Position numbers and translations under genes: made by a program. Below, one piece after another: positions 36,610 to 48,128 of a stretch of DNA of 64,000 bases. How positions within the stretch are numbered: position 1 is the first letter of the stretch; each line of letters opens with the position of its first letter. The notes beneath the pieces are model-generated. The model had not been told where the DNA came from and made no database searches. It saw nothing but the letters and a program-made list of their open reading frames with translations. This DNA is from Bryoerythrophyllum caledonicum (taxonomy: Eukaryota; Streptophyta; Bryopsida; Pottiales; Pottiaceae): NCBI GenBank assembly GCA_963971425.1, contig OZ020521.1, forward strand, positions 7,147,519-7,211,518, given 5' to 3'.

Positions 36610-36979
36610 TTAGTCTGATGAGAATAAAAATGATATTCCCACGTGGCCCTAAGGTTCTTATATCTTCATTCAGAATTTCAGACCTAGGATAATATCGGGA
36701 GAATGGACATACGGAATACAAAGAAGCAGATTCCGAAAGGCAGTTGGCTTGTTTCAGAGGTGCATGCCAATGGCAACATCTGGAAACCATGACCAAGTTT
36801 GTTGCCATCCCCAAATATTGCATCTTTGAGAAGAAGGGTTTCCATTACCACATTGGGAGGTACATCACTGACATGAGACATATGCTTCATAGGGAGATCC
36901 GTTACGTAAGTCTAGGTTATACGCAAGAGAACAACTTAAGTTGGTTGTGATGTGATATTGCCACCGATGTGTCCAAGAG

Positions 36980-37326
36980 TAAGGTAAGCCCCCCATAACC
37001 AACCAAAACCCAACCAATGTCTATAAAATTGGGGTATATCCAACCCTCTTCCATCCCATTACCACAAACTCAATTCCAAATGGAGGTTTGCTATTAGTCA
37101 AGACCCTTACTTTTGGTCGTTGGTTACCTACTGCTGGCCACCCACTAAACATGGCTACACAGTTTGAAAATTCATAACTTATTCGGTTTTCATTGGAAAA
37201 TTATGAAATCACTTGGGTTGGAATTTTTATTCTATTTGCTATCAGTGAAAAATAATAGTATAATTATCTCCTCTCTCCATATATGCACATTCCTTAACCT
37301 GTCGGTTTTAGGGGGGCTTACCTTAA
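36980..37326 (+). mobile_element. MITE, AAGGTAAGCCCCCC family, copy 2
   Basis: Starts TAAGGTAAGCCCCCCATAAC and ends GTTTTAGGGGGGCTTACCTT, about 347 bp. The terminal inverted repeat has 15 perfect bases and more with mismatches. Confidence 0.85.
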
Positions 37327-37450
37327 AAGTGTTGTACTTGGAGGGCTAGCCTGTCATGGCGGCCAGGTTCTTGGGCTCCCAAAAACCTAGATATCCGCTT
37401 ATCAAAGATCATTCAATGCTCTAGAGAAAATTGTTGTAGCATTTTCTTAA

Positions 37451-37671
37451 ACCCGAAAAGGACCAAGGCATTTTAGAAGACTCTCTACTCCATTGTTTAA
37501 AACTTGGCCAATTTTTTTTTTTTTATAGAATGTAATTGTAGGGTCTTCTTTTAAATTAATATGAGATGATGTGGTAATAATATTGTGAATTTTGACCATG
37601 TGGATTGAAAGATAATTGCAATCAAAGTGAAAAAAGTTTGTCTCTTGAACGGACACTTGGTCCTCTAGAGA
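37451..37671 (+). mobile_element. Short TTAA element (221 bp)
   Basis: Starts ACCCGAAAAGGACCAAGGC and ends GGACACTTGGTCCTCTAGAG, flanked by TTAA at 37,447-37,450 and 37,672-37,675. Close relative of 26,959-27,173. Confidence 0.75.
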
Positions 37672-38649
37672 TTAATAACATTCATGTTGGTGCAATATTC
37701 AATATTTAGAGCTTTTTATCGAAACAATTCTTCAAATCTATTACACTAATGATAATGTTTAGTGTTAGTATACACTTAACACAAACCACTACACTAAATC
37801 CAGTCTACACAATTAGTCTAGTGACAAAATTGTATACTAAATGCCAAATAGAACACTAATTGTCAAATCCTGTAAACATTGCAATACAAAAAAAAATTAT
37901 TTTGTTGACATTTAGTATAGAGTATTGATGGAATATGTACTATAATTTTATGATATAAGTACCTTGTATATTGAAAATAGTGGAATATAATGAATATGAT
38001 ATTGTAAACCTTACCATAAATCAAATGCACCTTACATACCATAGTATGTATTATAAATATATGTATTATGTATAGTATTTATATGGATGGTACATACTTC
38101 TAGTATAAAGTAGAGAATATCATTTATATAAAACAATATCGACTCAATTCCCCCTAGCTCATATCGTAAAAACACTATATGAAAATTATATGCAATATTA
38201 TATGCAATAATATATATATATATATATATATATAGGAAAAGAAATTTTTTGATTTCATATGGTGGTAATGACATATTGTACTCATATGGTTAAAAAATTG
38301 ATATAGTATTCATTCAAATTTAATTCATTTTTCCTACAAGTGTAATTTTATATAATATGTATATATTATTTTGTTTCATATTCCAAAATTATATAATAAC
38401 AACTTGATGTTTGAATGAAAATAAAATATTCATATATTTGACTCTCAGAAGCGTACCAAATTATGCCATATTATTGTATTAATCCTTTTCCAACCGCTCT
38501 ATTTTTTTTCTCCGCCTCTTTACATGGTTTAATTAAATCTCTCCACACATTTATATACAAATGTAATGTAACTTAAAATAGAATCTTACTTAAATATGAT
38601 TTTTAAATTTATTGTAGATGTGATATATTGAAGTAAACCGTTCATTTAA

Positions 38650-39850
38650 CCCCCAAAGGACCAAGTGTCAAAAATGGGCCTTTTGAAAGTTGGGTTAGGT
38701 TCTTATGGTGTTAATTTCCAATATTCCTCTTTGAAATTCTAATTGCAGATGGACATTACTAAAACCTTAGTGGAAGTACAATTTTTTTCTAAATCAAACT
38801 ATTAATGAAAAAATTATAGGATTTTGAATTTAAAATGGGGAAAGTGGGCACGTCAGGCACCTCCAAAAACTTTTTCTAGGACACTCAATTGAATGTGAGA
38901 TTTTTAATACCATTCGCATTGATCTGGTTCTGGCACCTTCTATTCAAACCAAGTATTTTTGCCTAGATACAACAAGGGTATGACCTTTACATTACCCGAG
39001 TATTGCCTAGATATTACAAGGGTATGACCTTGGCATTACCCGAGTATTGCCTAGATATTACAAGGGTATGACCTTGGCATTATATGGGTATCACCTTAGA
39101 CAAGTATTTTATAATTTCCAAAAATTTTGGACACCCTCCAATTTGAATTGATTATGTACAAACCCGACCAACGCATAGGGTACTCACAAATAATATAATT
39201 TCCTTTTAGATTGTAAAAAAAAAGCCCTTATCTTTAGTGAAAAATAGAATATCAACCCAAGTCAAACATTTTCACACATTGTCGGGCAAGTACTAAAAAG
39301 TCTTCTTCTTTTCCACATAAAACTTAGAGATCTTCATGTTTTTTACTTTTTATTTTTTCCACAACAACATGTAGTGTAAACCTTGTTGTTGACCATTCGG
39401 ATTATCAATCTAAAACATACTAAGTTCACAACAAATGACAACGTGAATTGGCAAATTTTGAACCTCTACTCCTTGCACAGATGTTTGAATATGCTACACC
39501 CCTCTTCTACCTATAAAAACTGGTGTAAGGAACTAGCATCATGCTTAACATGCTCGTAATGGGTTTAGACCTTGTGTAGTGCAAAAATTTAACACCAAGT
39601 GAAGTGAAGTCTACTCATCCACTAAACGCACAGAAGAAAATGAACCATCTGCTTGACTTCAAACACTATAATCTTTCAATATGTGCGGTTGAGGTTTATA
39701 CTATTTTGTGAGTACGCTACCTAATAAGTCTTAATGGAGATCCTGCCGTCAATTTTTTTAATTTTAATTTTTTTCCTTCTATATTCACTGCATTAGAATC
39801 CAACAGTTTTGAAGTGTTTTTGGTGTGAAACTGTCACGGTACTTTAGGGG
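38650..39850 (+). mobile_element. TTAA element, copy F, with matching empty site in the window
   Basis: 1,201 bp, CCCCCAAAGGACCAAGTGTC to TACTTTAGGGG, flanked by TTAA (38,646-38,649) and TTAC (39,851-39,854). Flanks read CCGTTCAT-TTAA-[element]-TTAC-TTTGGTTA. The right arm of the surrounding inverted repeat reads, on the minus strand, CCGTTCATTTAATTTGGTTA, with one TTAA at 42,009-42,012 and no insert. That is an exact pre-insertion site and shows the 4-bp TTAA duplication. A 44-bp minisatellite at 38,961-39,095 explains its extra length. Confidence 0.9.
38961..39095. repeat. 44-bp minisatellite, about three units
   Basis: Tandem units of TTGCCTAGATATTACAAGGG plus TATGACCTTGGCATTACCCG plus AGTA. 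Inside copy F and absent from the other copies. Confidence 0.85.
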
Positions 39851-42120
39851 TTACTTTGGTTAGATCTATTACATGTAAATAATAGTTGATTGATTTTTAT
39901 ATGCAAAAAATATTGTCCCTTGGCCAAGGATTCAAGGTTGTTCTTCTCAACCAATTTTATTATTAGATTTAAGACATTTATATCCAGTTAGATTTGAATG
40001 CTTTTAATTTGTGTGAATAAAAAATATATATCTATTATGTTATAGAGTGGTCTATTTATCACTATAAATTGATGGCACTTGTGGTTCCAAGGCAAACACA
40101 ATTTTAAAATATGTTTGTTGAAAATATGATTTAATAAATTTTATTAAATTTTATACATTTAACTGTGTGTCAAGCGGCAACGGCGGTGGAGCAGCAACAC
40201 CACCAACGGCACCACCAGCAGCATGAGGCCCCACAAAAGAGGTAGATTCCAAATTTTCTTGTATCCAAAAAGCGGTGGCAAGTTACATGTCATAAGCGGC
40301 TATTCTTTTAGTGTGTGCATTCACCGTTCAAAAGGAAATTACAGCTTATTTTTAAGCCTTTATCGTACACTCATCAATCCCATTCGTTATAGCCAAATCT
40401 AGTGCCGGTGGATGGAGGTGGTTAGAACTAAGTAGAGGTTTAAAGTTAGTGTGGGATTTAGTAGAGGGCTTCGTAACTTCAACCCATTTTCATGTCTATC
40501 CACCTAGTGTCATTTTCTAACATTAGCAGTGTGGTGCTTTTGGACATGTCAGCTTATGGTACCACGCCATAGACACATGTTGACATCAACTCCAATATTG
40601 TCTGCCTTGGCAATACGTTGCAAAGCTCAAAATGGTGATTTGATGTTGAGACACGTCAACAGTGGTCACATGGCAATAGTGCTTACATGGCAATAGTGCT
40701 TACATGGCAACAATGATTATAACTTAGTTGAGGTTATACTTGGCTGAGGTTATTAGTTAGTGGCATTATAACTTATTAGAGGTATTACTTATGGGAGGAT
40801 GAGTGTATGCTCATTGGCTCCGCAATTTTGTGTGTACACTTGCCATTCATCAACAGCCTAGCTATTGACCAACTGAACGCTCGGATGCTAGCTTGGAACG
40901 CCCTAGGTGATACGCTATATTATTGTTGGGTGTTGATCTTCATTCATTAACCACAAGCATCCACATGTGGGCGGTGTGGGAGTATTCTCACCAAGAGAAT
41001 TGCTGGACAATTGCTGGAGAATTGTTGCAGGAAAAACAATCAGAAACTGTTCCATGAAGGGTCTTCAATACTCTTTGAATTTTATTCACCTTTGAAAATG
41101 TTAATGGGTCGGCCTAAAATATGTTCTTCAATCTCTTCAATGTTTTGTTCACTGATGCAAAAGTTGTCTAGCTCTAAACAACTGCATGCTATAACTTGCT
41201 TCAACCCACAGACGACCAAATGGTTTATTTTGTATTGTTCTTTACTGTTTTAATCTGCGAGATAATATGCAGATTTAGATTTAGGTTGTGTTTGGTCTGG
41301 TTTATCCTTATATATTCCAAATATCCAATCGGTACAAGTCAATTTAAATCAACACATAAATGTATAATGTTTAATCACAATATTACAGTCAAATTATATT
41401 TATAGGATAAAAATGACACCAATTTCAAAACCAATGTAATGAATGCAAAAAAGAATAAAATTATAAGAAAAGGGTGTGTAATTTTTTTTAATTAATATTA
41501 TTATATCTTATTTTCAACAAACATATTTAAAATTGTGTTTGTATTTTGAAAGTGTCTGTTTGTTCCACCACTAAGTGATGTCCTTCCAAACAACAAATTA
41601 GTAGCATGGAACTATTTCCCCCTCTTGAGAGTAGTCGCTATAAGTTTTTTCAACTATAAAATATACTCATTTGTGATGAAAATATATACACAATATGGTA
41701 AAAAAATGTATATATTAAAATAAAATTTATTAAATCATATCTTCAACAAACGTATTTTAAAATTGTGTTTGCCTTGGCACCACAAGTGCCATCAATTTAT
41801 AGTGATAAATAGACCACTCTATAACATGATAGATTTTTTTTTTAATTTACACAAATTAAAAGCATTCAAATCTAATTGGATATAAATGTCTTAAATTTAA
41901 TCATAAAATTGGTTGAGAAGAACAACCTTGAATCTTTGGCCAAGGGACAATATTATTTGCATATAACAATCAACCAAATATTATTTATATGTAATAGATC
42001 TAACCAAATTAAATGAACGGTTTACTTTGATATATCATATTTACAATAAATTAAAAAATCATATTAGAATATGATTCTATTTAATGTTCCATTACATTTG
42101 AATATGGAGAAGTGAACAAA

Positions 42121-42480
42121 TTTAATTCCTAAAGGACAAAGACCACGTTTCACCAAAACCACTCCAAAATTGTCTTTCTAAGATGAGATATTGCAAGACT
42201 AATTTATACCACTTTTTTCATTTACAATCGTAATCTTTTCATGTTTACTACTATAAAAAGACATTGAAAAAGTTTTGTAAACTTTGACCACATGTATTGT
42301 GAGATACACGCATTTGAAGAGTGCACGGATATAATTTTTTTCTTCCCTGCACGGATAAGGCGAACGTACTTTGACTGAAGATAATGGCATGATTTTCCAC
42401 TACGCCTTGCAAAAAATTAATGAATCTATGTTCTGCCTTGTATCAAGTCATTGCACGCCAAAAATCACAAGTAAGGGAGG
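42121..42480. repeat. Older TTAA-family relative
   Basis: TTTAATTCCTAAAGGACAAAG at its start resembles a family end. The rest aligns with 1,980-2,290. Right end not found. Confidence 0.5.
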
Positions 42481-42775
42481 TGTTTAGAATAAGAAAAATC
42501 GACTTGCAATGACTAGGGGTATAGAAAGTGGCGCTTTACTTAGGAAAATAATTTTGATTTTTAGATATTGAAATAATTTTACATGTAAAATCCAAAAGGT
42601 GGATAGAATTGGTATGCATTATTCTAACAATTGAAGATATCATATTTCAAAAAGAAGTGAAATTCTTAACATAAATATATTTTTGAGTAAAAACAATGAG
42701 GGATGCTAAAAACTTTCCTAACATGCTACCCACTTCCAACAAAGCGCAGAAGTCAACTTTACAAACCTAATATTC

Positions 42776-43279
<504 letters not shown>

Positions 43280-44325
43280 CAATTGCCTCATATTTGACTT
43301 CCAATTCTAATTTGGTTGGATCTTAATTACTTTGCAATGTCAACTTGATGGACTCCACTACAGTATTGTTAGATCAATGATAACTTTGAGTGGTCATTCT
43401 GACCAATATTCATGATGTAATTCTACAATATTATTTTTTGGGTCAAATCCTTAAACTGAAGTATCTTTTAAAATTAAAATGATATATCTTCTGAAGTTGT
43501 GTATTTGTGAAAATAGTCAATTTTGAGTAAGAAATAGACATCAAAATTGGGGATTTTTTTTCAATGTCATTAAATCGTTGACCATGATCCATAAATAAAA
43601 TATTTTATATTCAATTAGATTGTTTTATATCCCAATGTGTATTGAATGGTATCTTCTTTTAGATTCTTTCAAACATTCCTGAAACTGATCTACACTTCTC
43701 CTATATTATGCAAAGCAAAAGAACTAGTATTAAAAGAGCATATTCTGATGTCCTACTTTAGAGCAACAAAAAAAAATAAAAAAATAGTTACGATGATCAC
43801 TTGAGGAAAAATAATGCATCTTCAGCTTCCTTTTCGTAAAACCTATGAAAAGCAACCAAAAGCATATAAATAAATTCAAAAAAGATAAAATCTAAGAGAT
43901 GAAAAAGGCCTCTCAAAATAAGGAAAATCCACGGACATTTCAAGGGTTCAGAGCTTTTTCCCACAAAGAGCTGTTCCAGTCTCCCGGGCATCAACATGAA
44001 CATGAACAGGTCCTACTGCCGACACAACAACCAGAGTCCAGAACAGAACAAAATGCATTGTTTATATTGACAACCGGAGCTCATTTACACTAACCACAAC
44101 CTCGCAAGGGGATTATCTACAAGTGAGAGCGAACTTCCTACTCAACCAATATTTCGACTATCCACAAAAATATTGATCAACTCAACAACTGATCAGTATA
44201 TACTTCAACTTTCTACTCCTCCTAATCACGCTCTGTCTCTCATCCTTCAAAACTGCTGTGAATGGAGAGGAAAAATATAATATCCCACACACAGGACTGC
44301 AAATTACACACACCTGCACAAGTTC
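43280..44325. other. Intergenic, 3' flank of the HMA gene
   Basis: No gene supported. 44,100-44,325 is the likely 3' UTR of the minus-strand HMA gene. The remainder is AT-rich. Confidence 0.4.
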
Positions 44326-45524
44326 TCAGTAATACTCTAAATAATCCTCGTATGGGAGATGTCCATAGCTCTCCATGAAAGGAGTTCCAGTCGACGTGTA
44401 TCCTCCAAAAGCAGAAGCGGTTCTGTACTCATCTTCTCCGCCTGCTGCATAGTAGTCACCTGTCTGTCTGCACAGCTCTGTCTGCAGAGCTTTCCTCTTC
44501 GTGTACTGTGGCTGAGCAGGTTCATATGATGATCTAGTTGGCGACACATATGGTCCCATCTGGTTCTCTCCGCCTGCATAGTAGTCACCTGTCTGCAGAG
44601 CTTTCCTCTTCGTGTACTGAGTCTGTACAGGATCATATGATGATCTAGTCGGCGACACATGGTAAGTAGTGCCGCCGACACTACTCCAGAAGTGGGAGTT
44701 TTTCTTGATGCGCCTCACCCTCTTGAGCAGCCGCTGCGGGTCTACGGTGCTAGTAACCGTCGCTCTTTGGTTGTGTTGGTCACACACCACCTTGTACACA
44801 CCTGAGAGATAGTAAAAGCAAGGATGCGTCATGCACTTGTGCTATGATCAGAAATCATGATCTTTGGTTGACGAACTTAGTTGCTAGCTCACCTTCAACA
44901 TTCTCCAGCTCTTCCTTCACTTTCTCCTCGCATTTCCCGCAGCATAAGGGCACCATGAACTCAACGATCTGCGAAAACCACGGTTGCTGTTAGTGTCGCA
45001 CGTTCACGTGGGTGAAGAGGGGTTGTTTAATATACAGGCTTGTGCTTACAGGAATATTGACAGTGGTGTTCATCGTGGTGAAGGGAGGTGGTCGATGATC
45101 CACAGTATGGTGCGTGGCAGGAGCGCCGTGGTAAACATATGCCTGGCGGTCCGCGGAAGTCCTCTCAGAGTCTCTGATCCCGGGCGTGTTCACGTTGGAC
45201 CTTCGGATCTGACGTACGCATCCACGGCAGTCGAAATGTGACCGCGGCTCCTTCCGGCTCTCTACCAACCACCGGGGCTCATGGCTCCCATAAAACGTCT
45301 GCACACTCACAAGAATATTATCAACGGAAGCTTTGAAGATAATGTGATAATCATTCGTTATGTCCTGTTATCTGCCATGCAAGCAGTACCTGAGAGAACT
45401 GGGCAAGGTTGTTTTTCTCATAACACATTCCTAAGCATGCCATGTTCGAAGACCACCAGTCGGAAACAGTCATAGAAGCTAGACAGACTACAGTTTCTCA
45501 TACCTCGGAGATACTCTTCGACAT
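44326..45524 (-). CDS. Heavy-metal-associated (HMA) domain protein
   Basis: Four exons give 273 aa: 45504-45524 (MSKSISE), 45050-45298, 44893-44968, 44326-44801, all GT-AG. Residues about 91-160 form one HMA fold: IVEFMVPLCCGKCEEKV with the metal-binding C-x-x-C (C100, C103), then GVYKVVCDQHNQRATVTSTV and LLKRVRRIKK. Such single-HMA plant proteins bind copper, zinc or cadmium or act as scaffold partners. The N-terminal 90 residues are unusual and contain a CRGCVRQIRR stretch. After the HMA fold, a unit of about 40 residues occurs twice (VSPTRSSY-P-Q-QYTKRKALQT-GDYYAGGE). The end LEYY has no CaaX box, so it is not a prenylated HIPP. Substrate unknown. Confidence 0.88.
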
Positions 45525-46007
45525 GTTGATTCACGTTTCAGCGAAGAAAAATGAGTTGATCCTCTAGAGTTGCAAAGACCTGCAATTTGGACTCCTACAA
45601 GGTGAGTCACTGAGATCTAGCTTTCATGACGTAAGAGTTTGCTTCACCATGTACACAGTGAGCAGCTAGCACGCAAGTAATGAGGCAACAGTGAGATGGA
45701 GAGGAGAATGCGATTGTATGAGGAGAGGGACGTTGCGGTTAAGTAGTGAGCCTGGTTCCATTTCTTCTTCTTCTTCTTCTTCTTTAATTTTTTTTTTTTT
45801 TTTTTGGGAGCAGACCATTTCGACGTGGCGGAATAAAAGCCAACGGCTTCAGACCGACAGTGGCCGCCCCTGCGCTGTGAGTGGCTGAGGGTTCGGGTGG
45901 GGCCTGTTAAAATCCTGCAAAATCATGCGGTGCCCAGACATGAGTAGAATCAGAATTATGAAGAGGGCTTCCCAAAAGAGGGCAAGAATGTGGGATCCCA
46001 TTAAATA
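45525..46007. other. HMA gene upstream region
   Basis: Likely promoter and 5' UTR, with a (CTT)n and poly-T run at 45,763-45,805. No other feature. Confidence 0.45.
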
Positions 46008-46240
46008 CCCCGGTCGAGCGTTGCACCAAGCCTTAGGCTCGGGAGGGTGGGGACAAAACTGGCCCCTATTTTTATGTTGGAGGGGGGCCCTGTTTGATCA
46101 AGGGGGCCCCTAGTGAGGAAAACTTGAGGCTCCGAATTTGGCAAAAAAATCCAAAGAAAGGCTTCTTGAGCCTTGAAAGTAAGAAGGCCAGAAAATGGAC
46201 CCACCACAGGCTGAGGCTTGGTGCAACGCTTGATTAGGGG
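46008..46240. mobile_element. GC-rich MITE, CCCCGGTCGAG family, copy 1
   Basis: 233 bp. CCCCGGTCGAGCGTTGCACC at the left is mirrored by GGTGCAACGCTTGATTAGGGG at the right (about 31 bp with few mismatches). Flanked by TAAATA (46,002-46,007) and TAAATA (46,241-46,246), a 6-bp direct repeat. Confidence 0.8.
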
Positions 46241-46919
46241 TAAATAAAGGGATCCAAGAATGTAGTTGGCACAGACAAAGATTGCCAACGTATAATTAAT
46301 GCAGAAGTGATCATAAATGCAGATATAGTCTAGCCTTGATAATATCACACTCTGCGTTTTACGAAAATAAATGTGATATTCACTAGTGTGACATATTTGA
46401 TAATATCACATTTGGAGGATTTATGTATAATGTGGCATGATCCTAGATTCCTAGGTCCATAGTGACACAAAACTGAATCAAAATTGAATCAAAATGAAAA
46501 TAAGGATAGAAGTGCTGAGAAAAACAAAGGTAAAAACAAAAAGCTTCATATAAAATTAAATGTAAAAGCTTGAATAACAAAGGTTTTCCAACATAATGTT
46601 TTATTGAGACCAAGCAAAAAGGAAGTAGGGATTTCTTAGAAAAAAATGGATTCTTCTTCTTGCAAAGCTTTTTCTATCCGTCCACCTCTTGTTGTTGTCA
46701 CACTTACACCTTAATTTCTGAGAAAAAAGAGTGATAGGGATAATAAGTGACTTTTGAATTAGAGAAATTGGTTTCAAGGATATGGGTGATAATATCAAGG
46801 TGTTTTATCAAGAAGGATATCATCAAGGTTAGACTGTAGTTTACGATGTTGTATGCTTGTGCTTTCTACAATGTGAGCGCCTCAATTTTGACCCGGTATG
46901 TGATAGACATGTCACATTA

Positions 46920-47272
46920 AGGTTGTCCCCCCTAAAACCGACAAGTTAAGGAATGTGCATACATGGAGAGAGAAGATAATTATACTATTATTTTTCAAAA
47001 ATAGCCAATAGAATTACAATTCCAACCCAAGTGATTTCATATTTTTTCGATGAAAACTGAATTGGTTCTGAGTTTTCAAACTGTGCAGCCATGTTTATTG
47101 AGTGGCCAGCAGTAGTACCCCCCATAACCAACGACCAAAAGTTAGGGTCTTGACTAATAGGCTATAGCAAACCTCCATTTGGAGGTGAGTTGGTTGTAAT
47201 GGGATGGAAGAGGGTTGGATATACCCCAATTTTATAGGCGTTGGCTATGGGTTTTTGTTGGTTATGGGGAGG
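46920..47272 (-). mobile_element. MITE, AAGGTAAGCCCCCC family, copy 3 (inverted)
   Basis: Reads AAGGTTGTCCCCCCTAAAACC at the left and GGTTATGGGGAGGCTGA at the right, and aligns in reverse with 28,728-29,078 and 36,980-37,326. Confidence 0.8.
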
Positions 47273-48125
47273 CTGATCTGGGTTCCTCGTGGGAGATGGC
47301 TTCGAAGTTGTGGCCAGCATTATACAATGCCCAGAGCTGGTGAAGTTAAAGAATGTGGAAGGGAATGTAGATACAGAATGTAGAACAGTTGTGGTGACTT
47401 GTTTAATTAGATACATGCCAGTGAAGGCAGAATTTTTCAAGATAAGCGTATTTCTATGTTTTCTAAAAGTAACGGTTAATGATCCTTAGTATGTTTGACT
47501 AGAGTCAACTTTTTGGATAGACATACTATGAACTTATCTTTGAAGTTTGCTTGTTAGAGCAAAAAAATAGTACGATGCTTTCTTTAGTAGATGAGAAACT
47601 AGTTACAAATTTACATGGCAAATGTTAAAAGTAGATTTTTCAATCCAACTGTTTTGAAGAAATTTTTACAAGTTTATATAAACACAAAGATTGAGCGCAC
47701 AAATGTCCGTCTTAGACATATTGTATTATCGTAGGTGGATTATATTAAATTTTGAAAATAAGAAAGGAACAAGATTTTTGAGGTATCCATAGCATCTTTT
47801 CCCTTTACCCACAAGACCCAGGAGGTTTGTAAACGAAGTCGACAAACGTTCGTTTTTTTTAATAATTATAATATATAAGGGAGGGGGTTATGGACAAAAC
47901 ATGGCCCCTATGTTTTTTTTGGGTTGGGGGCCCTTTAAAATAGGAAAAACCCCATTGGTGTTCAAGCCATCAAGGTGATGCCCCTAAGATTAATTTCAGG
48001 TTGTATGCTCTAAATTTGACATGAAATCTAATAAAAAGCCTCAAAATAAGAGGGCTAGAAAAATGAGCTCCGTGGGCCCCCTTGCCAATATAAGAAGGCC
48101 CACCCTCCAAAAAAATTAGTTGAAC
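47273..48125. other. Intergenic; fragment of the GC-rich MITE family at about 47,880-48,115
   Basis: GGACAAAACATGGCCCCTATG and GGGGGCCCTTT resemble the interior of the CCCCGGTCGAG family. No gene seen. Confidence 0.45.
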
Positions 48126-48128
48126 TAA

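Larger units (their letters stand above)
38530..42117. mobile_element. Long inverted-repeat (foldback-like) element
   Basis: The left arm (about 38,537-40,146 without the insert, roughly 400 bp) is the reverse complement of the right arm (about 41,733-42,113). Shared blocks include GTAAACCGTTCATTTAA, GGTTAGATCTATTACAT, TTGGCCAAGGATTCAAGGTT and AGAGTGGTCTATTTATCACT. The central 1.6 kb (40,147-41,732) has no recognisable transposase and contains another arm fragment at about 41,480-41,550. Possible foldback or long-TIR Mutator-like element; flanking duplication not resolved. Confidence 0.7.
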
